Positions 45,701 through 53,641 of a DNA stretch of 64,000 bases are shown piece after piece. The stretch is taken from positions 18,899 to 82,898 of the forward strand of contig CAZQAF010000007.1 in the NCBI GenBank assembly GCA_964591175.1, given 5' to 3'. The notes beneath the pieces were generated by a model. The model made no database searches. It was not told the origin of the DNA and saw only the letters and a list, made by a program, of their open reading frames with translations. Made by a program: the position numbers and the translations under genes. Every line of letters begins with the position of its first letter. Position 1 is the first letter of the stretch. Origin of the DNA: UBA11574 sp964591175 (lineage in GTDB: Bacteria; Desulfobacterota; Desulfobacteria; Desulfobacterales; UBA11574).

Positions 45701-46552
45701 GGGGGTTTTCCGACAGATATGGGGCTGGGGCTGGCTTCGGATCTGACGCTTTTGCTTAAATACCTCTCGGGCCGGCTGCCGGTAACCGACTTTGAGATCG
45801 ATTTCGGCGTAAAGGGATCTGCCCTGAACATGCTCAACAAGCTGTTTGAATGTTTGGCTGAATCGATTAACTGTCTTTCTCGTCCTGTGGATGCGATCCG
45901 GCACCAGGCCAAAACGGTCACCGTAGGGACAAGCCGCATCAGCGGAAAGCTGGAAGGCATATTGTTTGAAACATTGGCGAGCAATCAGATTCGTTCCGCT
46001 CAACTGACCAACCGAAACATTTTAGTTTTAAAAAATCTGCAAGGGGTCGTTGAGGATATCAAAGGGGCTATCCTGTATAAAATCAGTGGCTTGAATCTGC
46101 TTGGCGAGCCTACAGACGAGACAACGATCAACATTATCAAAAAAGACGGGGTACTCAAACCGATTCCGTCCAGAGTGGAAACAGATCCGATGCTCAAGGG
46201 TACCAAGCGGATCATTGTGCAAGAAGGCAATGTATATATCGGCATTGGCCGAAAAGATGATCGCAGCATTATCGTTATTCCGATTATATCCGCCTCCCCG
46301 GATACGCCGAATCTGATCGAAAATATACTGCTGTTAAATATTTCATTCAAAGAAAAAATACCCCTTGACGTTAAGATAAAGGCCCTTGGCGGGAAATATG
46401 AACGGATAAAAAATATCGTTCAGGAAAACAGCGTAAAGTGGGACGATCAGCATCTCGAACTGGTTGAGATGAAGGCGCTATTTGGAATATCCGCAGAAAA
46501 GATCGGTGAATTTATCGTTTCTCGCGTCAATCACCCGGCCGCTGTGTTATAG
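42788..46552 (+). CDS. double-size GlmS-like protein (split glutaminase domain plus two SIS domains)
   Basis: A 1254-residue cytoplasmic protein, about twice the length of GlmS (~610). The glutaminase (Ntn) part starts late: TFSCGITGI puts the putative nucleophile at Cys52. It is then split by a ~160-residue insertion before LEVRGRDSAG (~225) and GHTRWASIGA (~340), with VCLNGDIDNY and TDTKII also conserved. Two SIS domains follow: VGQGTAGV with VIAISQSGTTTDT (~610-700) and VASTKAF (~724), then a second from ~790. About 280 extra residues at the end have no obvious homologue. An internal Cys needs propeptide removal, as in PurF or GltB. The role may be amino-sugar supply for the Kdo8N or envelope genes in the same operon. 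Confidence 0.72.
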   Translation: MKMITKIYSLIKTLVKRVTDYLLADVYFGKHMDAVPDRSIVFFPLYENTFSCGITGIVSFKNKKPADDFAGLTVLNDMIGKLQGCLFGNCKQDELPFKDHYLGGGEHVDSLLRAVRGLKQNDVFFAFFMDPNSQNELMDFTRRLSLIVDSESTYLTEHMGRLDAEDVDILTRRIDILKDISWCLSSEIIGNIEKIENLLGSGDGTKGMAVVNIFKQINSVLNSIDRLEVRGRDSAGISMMFILDGEAYDRFEQTLKEMNLMDRLKERSTQDVLVNSGINVNQTIDERGRRRVALAVTYKVAAEVGRLGDNIQYMRKQIRNDRILQTLATFEHQHHTISGHTRWASIGAISEPNCHPVDNKISGNSGQQRGIIHVCLNGDIDNYLELKKEYERNGSFIHESITTDTKIIPLQVGKYIHQGFDVEEAFRLAVNDFEGSHAISMHTDLAPGKFFLAQRGSGQAIFVGISDDHFVPSSEVYGLVEETPCFVKMDGEKEIQGKNGLTQGQIFILDQESGGGIDGIKAMCYDRTPVDLKDNDIKHTEITSRDIDRQDFPHYFLKEISEAPISVEKTLQNRWKIKDGGTNRYEIALDETTFPEKLQKALLTTKIRRIFFVGQGTAGVAALACSDIMNYYMDDPSYYISALKASELSGFKLSDKEETTSMADALVIAISQSGTTTDTNRAVEMVIERGAYTLGIVNRRDSDITFKVDGVMYTSSGRDIEMSVASTKAFYSQVVAGAILGLKIAGLKGRRSHDFISAEIKQLLKLPDHMRTVLSLHNKIGNSAKKLATAKTYWAAVGSGPNKAAADEIRIKLSELCYKTISSDYIEDKKHIDLSSEPLIIVCAAGTRGTVIGDIVKDTAIFQAHKATPVVIADEGENRFDPYAEDVFHVPVVSEHFAPILNTLAGHIWGYYAAVAIDEASRFLYDYNKDIQNTVEDYAKKGSDVYEIVLEKSFREKIALFYNEFRKKKAAGGFPTDMGLGLASDLTLLLKYLSGRLPVTDFEIDFGVKGSALNMLNKLFECLAESINCLSRPVDAIRHQAKTVTVGTSRISGKLEGILFETLASNQIRSAQLTNRNILVLKNLQGVVEDIKGAILYKISGLNLLGEPTDETTINIIKKDGVLKPIPSRVETDPMLKGTKRIIVQEGNVYIGIGRKDDRSIIVIPIISASPDTPNLIENILLLNISFKEKIPLDVKIKALGGKYERIKNIVQENSVKWDDQHLELVEMKALFGISAEKIGEFIVSRVNHPAAVL

Positions 46553-47278
46553 CTTGCAGGGAATTTTTCGGTTCAGGCGAATGGTTTTCAGGTCGATCTG
46601 CGTATCATAGACCAAAATCTCGACGCCGTTTTTCAAGGCCCGCCTCAGTTCCTTCCCATATGCGGGATCGATATGATCGGCGGGCTGGAACATCGCAGCA
46701 TCCATCCGCTGGATGACATAAAAAATCACACATCGAAAGCCTTCGGAAACAAGAGACTCAAGTTCGAGCAGATGTTTGAGCCCCCTTGATGTGACTGCAT
46801 CCGGAAAACGTGCCACCCCGTCTTCAACCAGCGTGCAGTTTTTTATTTCCACATAGCATCGATTCTTTTCTCCCTTTCTCAAAAGAATGTCCAGACGGGT
46901 CTTTTCTGAGGTTTTGACTTCTCGGGAAATACTGTGATATCCGTTAAGGTCGGGCACCAGGCCGGCTCCAATCGATGTTGCGACCAGCCGGTTGGGAATC
47001 TGCGTGTTGATGCCGACGATTGATGCGGGCATTTCAATGAGTTCCCACGTGTATTTCAACTTCCGTTTGGGATTGTCGTGAAACGACACATAAACCGGCC
47101 GTCCTGGCTCGCAGCACGCTAACATGCTGCCTGAATTGGGGCAGTGGGCGGTAATTGTTCGCCCGCTTGTCAAGGCTATGTCCGCTATAAAGCGATTGTA
47201 ACGTTTAACAAGGGTGCCCGGTAAGAGCGGCGGCCAGGCCAGGCCTTTCGTTGCCGGGGTGCTTTTGGTTTCTCTCAT
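46547..47278 (-). CDS. sfsA: SfsA-family DNA-binding/sugar fermentation stimulation protein
   Basis: A 243-residue protein with the full SfsA core: VKRYNRFIADIALTSGRT, AHCPNSGSM, and further PNRLVATSIGAGLVPDLNGY and RLDILLRKGEKNRCYVEIKN (restriction-endonuclease-like fold). Function is uncertain; it was named for a weak effect on maltose metabolism. It converges on the GlmS-like gene with a 6-bp overlap of the 3' ends. A 19-bp inverted repeat lies upstream in the intergenic region shared with the DUF1844 gene. Confidence 0.88.
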   Translation of the reverse strand: MRETKSTPATKGLAWPPLLPGTLVKRYNRFIADIALTSGRTITAHCPNSGSMLACCEPGRPVYVSFHDNPKRKLKYTWELIEMPASIVGINTQIPNRLVATSIGAGLVPDLNGYHSISREVKTSEKTRLDILLRKGEKNRCYVEIKNCTLVEDGVARFPDAVTSRGLKHLLELESLVSEGFRCVIFYVIQRMDAAMFQPADHIDPAYGKELRRALKNGVEILVYDTQIDLKTIRLNRKIPCKL

Positions 47279-47315
47279 GGGAAAGCCTCTCGGTCGGAAA
47301 TAGGAAATAAAAATA

Positions 47316-47410
47316 GTGTTTAGTATTTAGTGTTTGATAATATCACAATACAGTATTACAGCATATGTTTAACTAAAACACTAAAACGCTGAACACTAAA
47401 TACTAAACAC
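47316..47410. repeat. 19-bp perfect inverted repeat, 95-bp palindromic element
   Basis: GTGTTTAGTATTTAGTGTT (47316-47334) pairs perfectly with its reverse complement at 47392-47410. The 57-base interior is AT-rich and contains partial copies of the same motif (ACTAAAACACTAAAACGCTG). It sits between divergent genes, so it is probably not a simple terminator. It may be a MITE-like repeat. Confidence 0.6.
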
Positions 47411-47549
47411 ATCTTGCCAGTCGGTTCAAGCCTGATAGCGGATGTCCTGGGAAATATATATTGAATCGTTTCAAATATTGTTGAAAAGATCTTTTTTCTT
47501 TGTTAAATCAATATTATTTTTGCAACCGTAAACAGACAGGAGACGGGAA

Positions 47550-47960
47550 ATGACGGACAAAAAAGATTTCATTATCAAAGACAAGAGGATATTTGCAGAA
47601 GGAAATGAAGATCGAGAGGCAAAAAAACAAAAGGCCGAACCCGAAACCGAAAAGCCAATAGACAAGAAGCCGGAAGAAGAGGCCGCAAAGGAAAAAGATA
47701 GAACCGAATACCAGCTTCCTGAAATTAATTTTGCCACCTTTATTTTTTCGCTGAATCATTCCGTGCTAGTGCATTTGGGTGTCACGGAAGATCCGATGAC
47801 CGGGAAAAATGAAAAGAATCTGCCCCTGGCCAAACAAACCATCGATATTCTGGGTATGCTGGAAGAAAAAACAAAAGGGAATCTAACCAAAGACGAGGAA
47901 CAAATGCTTAAAAATATGCTCTATGATTTGCGGATGATATATATCAAAGAAAAGCAATAA
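47550..47960 (+). CDS. DUF1844-family protein
   Basis: A 136-residue soluble protein. The first ~55 residues are Lys/Glu-rich and probably disordered. The C-terminal half carries the DUF1844 core: INFATFIFSLNHSVLVHLG, the MTGKNEKNLPLAKQTIDIL stretch and a final helix. The function is unknown; it is common in Desulfobacterota and related bacteria, where it is often near ispE. An AGGAGACGGG site precedes the ATG. Its stop lies 12 bp from ispE. Confidence 0.8.
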   Translation: MTDKKDFIIKDKRIFAEGNEDREAKKQKAEPETEKPIDKKPEEEAAKEKDRTEYQLPEINFATFIFSLNHSVLVHLGVTEDPMTGKNEKNLPLAKQTIDILGMLEEKTKGNLTKDEEQMLKNMLYDLRMIYIKEKQ

Positions 47961-47972
47961 TCCGAATATCCG

Positions 47973-48839
47973 ATGAAAATTCTTTCTCCTGCGAAAGTAA
48001 ATCTTTTTTTAAAAATTTTGGGAAAAAGGATCGACGGCTATCATGATTTGATGACCCTGATGTGTTGCATCGGACTTTACGATACGGTATCAATTGATGT
48101 CGGTCATACAAATATCGCCGTTTCATGCAGTCATCTCCTTGTACCCGAAGACGAAACTAACCTTGCTCATGTGGCCGCAAATATTTTTTTAAAGACGCTT
48201 GAAAGAAATGACGGTGTCAAAATCTTCATTCAAAAACAGATACCGGTTGCAGCAGGTCTTGGCGGAGGGAGCAGCAATGCCGCCGCTGTTCTTTTAGGGT
48301 TAAACCGATATTACGATTATCCGTTTTCAATGAAAGAGCTGTTGTCCATGGGGCTTTCAATCGGAGCCGATGTTCCCTTTTTCCTTTTTCAGAAACCGGC
48401 AATCGCCACCGGAATCGGCGAGAAACTCGAGGCATATCCGGGGCTGGAAACTTTCTCCATGGTATTGGTGTCTCCCGGGGTCAGCATATCAACCGCAGAG
48501 GTTTATAAAAAACTGAATTTGGGATTGACAAAGTGCAAAAAAAAACTTAAAACCTTCCCTTTAAATAATCAACGCTTTGATCCAAGATGTCATCTATGCA
48601 ATGACCTTGAAGCAGTTACGGCATCAACGTATCCTGTTATAAATACTGTTAAAAAGGCGCTATTGCGCCACGGGGCGCTGGGAGCGTTAATGTCAGGAAG
48701 CGGGCCGACCATATTCGGCCTTTTTTCTGATTCACATGGGGCCTCACAGGCAAATCATGCCCTTTTTAATATCTATGGATGGAAAACGTATCTTGCAGAT
48801 ATGATTACACAAGATACAGGATTTGACATTCAGGCTTAA
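47973..48839 (+). CDS. ispE: 4-diphosphocytidyl-2-C-methyl-D-erythritol kinase
   Basis: A 288-residue GHMP kinase of the non-mevalonate isoprenoid pathway. SPAKVNLFLKILGKRIDGYHD (residues 4-24) is the substrate lysine/Asp block. The ATP loop is IPVAAGLGGGSSNAAAVLLG near 95, and the third motif is LMSGSGPTIFG near 240. It heads the ispE, tRNA-Gln, prs, rplY, pth block, which is conserved in many Desulfobacterota. Confidence 0.94.
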   Translation: MKILSPAKVNLFLKILGKRIDGYHDLMTLMCCIGLYDTVSIDVGHTNIAVSCSHLLVPEDETNLAHVAANIFLKTLERNDGVKIFIQKQIPVAAGLGGGSSNAAAVLLGLNRYYDYPFSMKELLSMGLSIGADVPFFLFQKPAIATGIGEKLEAYPGLETFSMVLVSPGVSISTAEVYKKLNLGLTKCKKKLKTFPLNNQRFDPRCHLCNDLEAVTASTYPVINTVKKALLRHGALGALMSGSGPTIFGLFSDSHGASQANHALFNIYGWKTYLADMITQDTGFDIQA

Positions 48840-48867
48840 GGGGTCGGGGCCTATGCAACATTTTTTC

Positions 48868-48942
48868 TGGGGCGTCGTCAAGTGGTAAGACACAGGATTT
48901 TGGTTCCTGCATTCGGAGGTTCGAATCCTCCCGCCCCAGCCA
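48868..48942 (+). tRNA. tRNA-Gln (anticodon TTG), CCA encoded
   Basis: The acceptor stem TGGGGCG (48868-48874) pairs with CGCCCCA (48932-48938), followed by discriminator G and encoded CCA (48940-48942). The T-loop GGTTCGAATCC and D-arm (TCAAGTGGTAAGA) are regular. The anticodon loop reads TTTTGGT, with TTG as the anticodon (Gln, CAA). It lies between ispE and prs. Confidence 0.93.
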
Positions 48943-49038
48943 GATTTTGATCGATTGAAATTGGCGAAATAATGGTTCCATCATGTTCATTTTATTTTAA
49001 ATAATATGCGAAAGCAAAAGATGGTGGGTTATAATTAA

Positions 49039-49977
49039 ATGAATGATTTTATAGTATTTTGTGGAAATTCAAATCCGGAACTCGCCAAAAAGATATGTCA
49101 CTATTTGAATGTCCCCCTTGGCGGGGAGAAGGTTAAACGTTTCAGTGACGGAGAGATTCAGATCGAAATCGATGAAAACGTAAGGTCAAGAGATGTTTTT
49201 GTGATCCAGTCCACATGCAGTCCGGTGAACGACAATCTGGTTGAACTGCTGCTGATGATCGATGCTTTCAAACGGGCTTCGGCGGCCAGAATAACAGCGG
49301 TCATCCCTTATTACGGATATGCGCGCCAGGACAAGAAAGTCGCCCCGCGTGTTCCCATCAGTGCAAAACTGGTGGCGGATATGCTCACCGTTGCCGGTGC
49401 TTCCAGAATTATTACCATGGATCTTCATGCAGGGCAAATTCAAGGTTTTTTCAATATCCCGGTGGACAATCTCTTTGCTGCTGCAATCCTCATCGATTAT
49501 ATCAGGGATAATTTTAACGATAACCTTGCGATCGTTTCGCCGGATGCCGGTGGTGTTGAAAGGGCCAGGGCCTTTGCAAAACGTCTGAATGCCGGTCTCG
49601 CCATTATCGACAAGCGTCGTGATGCTCCCAACAAAGCCAAGGCAATGGCCGTTATCGGCAATGTTACCGACAGAGCGGTGGTTATTCTTGACGATATGGT
49701 CGATACCGCCGGAACCCTGGTCGAAGCAGCGGATGCGATTATGAGAAACGGCGCCAAGGAAGTTCATGCCTGTTGTGCGCATCCGGTCTTGTCGGGGCCG
49801 TCCATTGAAAGGATTGACGCTTCTCCCTTAAAATCGCTTGTTGTAACGGATACCATTCCATTGAGACAAAATGCCAAAGCCTGCGATAAAATAAAGGTGC
49901 TGACCATTTCCAAGCTGATGGGTGAAGCGATTATTCGTAGTTTTAGAGGCGATTCGGTGACGTCGCTTTTTGTGTAA
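49039..49977 (+). CDS. prs: ribose-phosphate pyrophosphokinase (PRPP synthetase)
   Basis: A 312-residue enzyme making PRPP from ribose 5-phosphate and ATP. The catalytic flap and binding motifs are intact: FSDGEIQIEIDENVRSRDVF, VIPYYGYARQDKKVAPRVPI (near 95), the PRPP loop VVILDDMVDTAGTL (near 215) and NGAKEVHACCAHPVLSG. Class I by length. It is followed by rplY after about 170 bp and precedes pth, a common order. Confidence 0.95.
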   Translation: MNDFIVFCGNSNPELAKKICHYLNVPLGGEKVKRFSDGEIQIEIDENVRSRDVFVIQSTCSPVNDNLVELLLMIDAFKRASAARITAVIPYYGYARQDKKVAPRVPISAKLVADMLTVAGASRIITMDLHAGQIQGFFNIPVDNLFAAAILIDYIRDNFNDNLAIVSPDAGGVERARAFAKRLNAGLAIIDKRRDAPNKAKAMAVIGNVTDRAVVILDDMVDTAGTLVEAADAIMRNGAKEVHACCAHPVLSGPSIERIDASPLKSLVVTDTIPLRQNAKACDKIKVLTISKLMGEAIIRSFRGDSVTSLFV

Positions 49978-50149
49978 AACCCTTTTAAGTGAGATCTTTG
50001 AAAAATGTTCATTTTGGTTCAAGTTCAAGGAAGGCGAAAATTTTAACCGCAGGAATACGCTGAGTATTTTGAGGATTGAAATTTGAGCCTGACGCAGGAA
50101 TTGGGCAAAAAGGGGCGTTTTCCAAAGGTCTCAAGGAGGTTGATATATT

Positions 50150-50803
50150 TTGGAACTAATAGACTTAAAAACAGAAAAAAGAACCGTAACCGGCAACGGT
50201 CCTGCACGAAGACTCAGGCGGGCAGGACAGATTCCGGCAGTATATTACGGGCCGAACACAAAACCGGTTCTGCTTTCCGTGAATAAAAACGACATAGAAA
50301 CGGTGTTGAAGAAGGGTGGAGTAGGCCAGGTTATTTTAAAACTTGTGATTCAAGATAACGGTGAAACACGCACCATGCCCGCAATGATCAAGGAGCTTCA
50401 GACCCATCCGGTTTCAAGGAATTTTATCCACATTGACTTCTATGAAATCAATATGGATCGCAAGATCACCGTCAAAGTCCCTATTGTAACGACGGGTGTG
50501 GCAAAGGGAGCAGAGTTCGGTGGAATTTTGCAGATTGTCAGACGCGAACTCGAAGTGGAATGCCTGCCCTTGGAAGTGCCGGAATCGATTGTGATTGATA
50601 TTTCCGATCTTGACATCGGAGATTCTATCCATGTGGGAAAGATTTCCCTGGAAGGTGAGATTGAGATTCTGGAAGATGATAACCGCACGGTGGTAACAGT
50701 ACTCAGCCCGAAGCTTGAAGAAGCAGAACCGGAAGAGGAAGAGGCCGAAGAAGGCGCTGCGGAAGAAGGTGAAGAAGCGTCTGAACCCGGTGGCGAAGAA
50801 TAG
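50150..50803 (+). CDS. rplY: 50S ribosomal protein L25 (CTC type)
   Basis: A 217-residue L25 protein with the added TL5/CTC C-terminal domain. The N-terminal 5S-rRNA-binding part reads GNGPARRLRRAGQIPAVYYG. The second domain (about 100-185) includes LEVECLPLEVPESI. The tail is highly acidic (Glu-rich, about residues 190-217). The start is TTG 50150, placed 10 bases after a strong AAGGAGG at 50133; no ATG fits the family. It binds 5S rRNA in the large subunit. Confidence 0.93.
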   Translation: MELIDLKTEKRTVTGNGPARRLRRAGQIPAVYYGPNTKPVLLSVNKNDIETVLKKGGVGQVILKLVIQDNGETRTMPAMIKELQTHPVSRNFIHIDFYEINMDRKITVKVPIVTTGVAKGAEFGGILQIVRRELEVECLPLEVPESIVIDISDLDIGDSIHVGKISLEGEIEILEDDNRTVVTVLSPKLEEAEPEEEEAEEGAAEEGEEASEPGGEE

Positions 50804-50820
50804 TTTTCTGGATATTGACG

Positions 50821-51417
50821 ATGCCGCAAACACGGTTACGGCTGGTGGTTGGCCTTGGAAATCCCGGTCGAATCTATTCACAAACGCGTCACAATGCCGG
50901 TTTTATGGTCCTGGATAAAGTGGCCGAGGTTTTCTCTGTTGAGCTTTTAAAACGCAAATTCAATACCCTGTTCGGAACCGGATCCATAGACGGTGTTAAG
51001 GTTGTTCTGGCCAAGCCCATGGATTTTATGAACAGAAGCGGGCCGCCGGTTCGTCAAATTGCAGGATATTTCAGGATATCATGCGAAGATATTCTGGTGA
51101 TTCATGATGACATAGATCTTGAGTTTGGAAGATTAAAAATAAAAGAGAAAGGAGGGGATGGGGGACACAAAGGTGTAAGATCAATCATAGATGCCTTTGG
51201 CGGAGGTGATTTTGCACGTCTTCGTATCGGTGTCGGGCGACCTGATGCCGAAAACGGTGCCGCTGATTACGTGCTGGACAATTTTGCTTTTGAAGAAAAA
51301 AAAGTAGTAAGCCGGATCATCGCTTCGGCCAAGGATGCCGTCGTAACCATCCTTTGTAAAGGTACAAAGGATGGGATGAACAGATTCAACAACAAAAAAA
51401 TTTCAATTTCAAGCTAA
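50821..51417 (+). CDS. pth: peptidyl-tRNA hydrolase
   Basis: A 198-residue enzyme that releases tRNA from peptidyl-tRNA. The N-terminus RLVVGLGNPGRIYSQTRHNAGF carries the catalytic His, and KPMDFMNRSGPPVRQI and HDDIDLEFGRLKIKEKGG the conserved Asp and Asn. The ATG at 50821 follows rplY by 17 bp; TTG 50815 in frame is less likely. It completes the prs-rplY-pth cluster. Confidence 0.95.
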   Translation: MPQTRLRLVVGLGNPGRIYSQTRHNAGFMVLDKVAEVFSVELLKRKFNTLFGTGSIDGVKVVLAKPMDFMNRSGPPVRQIAGYFRISCEDILVIHDDIDLEFGRLKIKEKGGDGGHKGVRSIIDAFGGGDFARLRIGVGRPDAENGAADYVLDNFAFEEKKVVSRIIASAKDAVVTILCKGTKDGMNRFNNKKISISS

Positions 51418-51438
51418 GTATCTCAGATGGAGGAAAGA

Positions 51439-53454
51439 ATGGAATATGTATTGAACAATTTACCGTTGTTTTGTACGCTGGTCGGCGCTGTGGGAGTGCT
51501 TTTTGCGATTGTGCTGGCCGGAGTTGTCAAAAAAGCGCCTGCCGGAAATGAGAGGATGCAGGAAATTGCGGGTGCAATCAAAGAAGGCGCAATTGCATAT
51601 CTGAACCGTCAGCTCAAAAGTATGGGTACAGCCGGTATCGTTATTTTCATTATTATCTTTGTCACTTTGGGGGCAAAGACCGCCATTGGATTTCTGATCG
51701 GTGCAACGGCATCATTTTGTGCAGGGTATATCGGTATGCGGGTGTCGGTAATCGCCAATGTCAGAACGGCAGAGGCTGCAAAAAAAGGACTTGCGGCCGG
51801 ACTTTCTATGGCCTTTAAAGGCGGTTCCGTTACCGGCATGATCGTGGCCGGTTTGGCGTTAACAGCCATATCCGGGTATTATACCGCAACCCATGACGTT
51901 ATTGCCCTGGTCGCCCTCGGGTTCGGCGGCAGCCTGATTTCGATTTTCGCACGGCTGGGCGGCGGGATCTTCACAAAGGGCGCCGATGTCGGCGCAGACC
52001 TGGTCGGTAAGGTTGAGGCCGGTATCCCTGAAGACGACCCCAGAAACCCGGCTACGATTGCCGACAATGTGGGTGACAATGTGGGTGACTGCGCCGGTAT
52101 GGCCGCCGACCTTTTTGAGACTTATGCAGTTACGGCGGTTGCCGCCATGCTGATCGGTCATCTTCTTTTCCCGAAAAACCCAATGGCAGTTGAATTCCCG
52201 CTGGTTCTCGGTGCGATCTCGATCATCGCTTCTATGATCGCTGTTTTCTTTGTGAGACTCGGAAAAAGCGGATATATCATGGGTGCATTGTATAAGGGGA
52301 TGTTCGGCGCTGCCATCCTGGCGGCTGGTGCATTCTTCTATGCCAGTAAAAAGTTCATGGTCGGGTTGGGCAATATTTCCGCCATGGATATTTACTATTG
52401 CACACTTGTCGGACTTGTTCTTACCGTTGTCATCGTTATTATCACCGAATACTATACCGGTATTTATTCTCCGGTTAAACAGATTGCACAGGCATCTACC
52501 ACCGGCCACGGTACGAATATCATTGCCGGTCTTGGCGTGAGCATGCAGGCTACGGCTGCGCCGGTTCTTGCCATCTGCCTGGCGATTTATCTGTCGTTTC
52601 ACTTTGCCGGCCTATACGGAATTGCCATGGCGGCCATGTCCATGCTTTCCATGACCGGAATGGTGATTGCCATTGATGCTTACGGGCCGATTACCGACAA
52701 TGCCGGTGGAATTGCCGAAATGGCGGAAATGGATGAAAGCGTTCGGGCCGTGACCGATCCCCTGGATGCCGTGGGAAATACCACCAAAGCGGTGACCAAA
52801 GGGTATGCCATCGGTTCTGCCGGCCTAGCGGCTCTGGTTCTGTTTGCATGCTATGTACAAGAATTTGCCCTGCAGGCCAAAGAGGGTGTTCCTGTCTTGA
52901 GATTCGATTTGTCCGATGTCAACGTTATTATCGGTCTTTTCATTGGCGGGCTTTTACCGTACCTGTTTGCTTCCATTGCCATGAAAGCGGTGGGCAATGC
53001 CGGCGGCGCAGTGGTTGAGGAGGTTCGTCGCCAGTTCCGTGATATTCCAGGTATTATGGAAGGAACCGCAAAACCGGACTACGGTGCATGTGTGGACATC
53101 GTTACCAAGTTTGCTTTGAAAGAAATGATCGTTCCCGCACTTCTGCCGGTTGTGGCACCCCTTGTCGTCGGGCTCTTGCTGGGCAAGGTGGCTCTGGGCG
53201 GACTTTTGATTGGAAGTATCGTTACCGGTGTTTTTCTTGCCATTTCCATGACCACCGGTGGAGCTGCCTGGGACAATGCCAAGAAATACATTGAAGACGG
53301 CCACTTGGGCGGAAAAGGAAGCGATGCCCATCATGCGGCGGTTACCGGCGATACGGTTGGCGATCCGTACAAGGATACCGCAGGCCCGGCCATCAACCCG
53401 ATGATCAAGATCCTGAATGTCGTTGCACTGCTGATGGTGCCCTTCTTGCTCTAA
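51439..53454 (+). CDS. hppA: membrane-bound proton-translocating pyrophosphatase
   Basis: A 671-residue pump of about 16 membrane helices. It couples PPi hydrolysis to ion transport. The active-site motif DVGADLVGKVEAGIPEDDPRNPATIADNVGDNVGDCAG is intact (about 196-233); only parts are quoted here as a run of known family residues. The key region reads GNTTKAVTKG. In the family Lys here (Ala in the potassium-dependent group) marks K+-independent proton pumps. GGAGGAAAG precedes ATG 51439; ATG 51427 is an alternative. A strong terminator follows. Confidence 0.93.
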   Translation: MEYVLNNLPLFCTLVGAVGVLFAIVLAGVVKKAPAGNERMQEIAGAIKEGAIAYLNRQLKSMGTAGIVIFIIIFVTLGAKTAIGFLIGATASFCAGYIGMRVSVIANVRTAEAAKKGLAAGLSMAFKGGSVTGMIVAGLALTAISGYYTATHDVIALVALGFGGSLISIFARLGGGIFTKGADVGADLVGKVEAGIPEDDPRNPATIADNVGDNVGDCAGMAADLFETYAVTAVAAMLIGHLLFPKNPMAVEFPLVLGAISIIASMIAVFFVRLGKSGYIMGALYKGMFGAAILAAGAFFYASKKFMVGLGNISAMDIYYCTLVGLVLTVVIVIITEYYTGIYSPVKQIAQASTTGHGTNIIAGLGVSMQATAAPVLAICLAIYLSFHFAGLYGIAMAAMSMLSMTGMVIAIDAYGPITDNAGGIAEMAEMDESVRAVTDPLDAVGNTTKAVTKGYAIGSAGLAALVLFACYVQEFALQAKEGVPVLRFDLSDVNVIIGLFIGGLLPYLFASIAMKAVGNAGGAVVEEVRRQFRDIPGIMEGTAKPDYGACVDIVTKFALKEMIVPALLPVVAPLVVGLLLGKVALGGLLIGSIVTGVFLAISMTTGGAAWDNAKKYIEDGHLGGKGSDAHHAAVTGDTVGDPYKDTAGPAINPMIKILNVVALLMVPFLL

Positions 53455-53482
53455 TACGACGTTCATAATAAGATACATGTTT

Positions 53483-53520
53483 AAAGGATCGGCGTTAGAA
53501 GCGCCGATCCTTTTTTATTT
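53483..53520 (+). terminator. intrinsic terminator after hppA
   Basis: GGATCGGCG (53486-53494) pairs with CGCCGATCC (53502-53510), extended by AAA/TTT, and is followed by TTTTTT at 53511-53516. It rules out a carD start upstream of it and separates hppA from carD. Confidence 0.9.
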
Positions 53521-53641
53521 GCCAGTTGATTGTTTGCGGATTGTATGGTATAGATCTAAAAAAAATATCGGAATATCCGTGGGTCTCGATTTGTCGGGGC
53601 GGATGGTTCTTTTGAGTTTAAAAATACAAACCGGTGTCAAG

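Noticed and set aside
53477..53641. Upstream extension of the carD frame
   Set aside because: It crosses a strong intrinsic terminator and lacks family similarity; ATG 53642 fits the CarD N-terminus.
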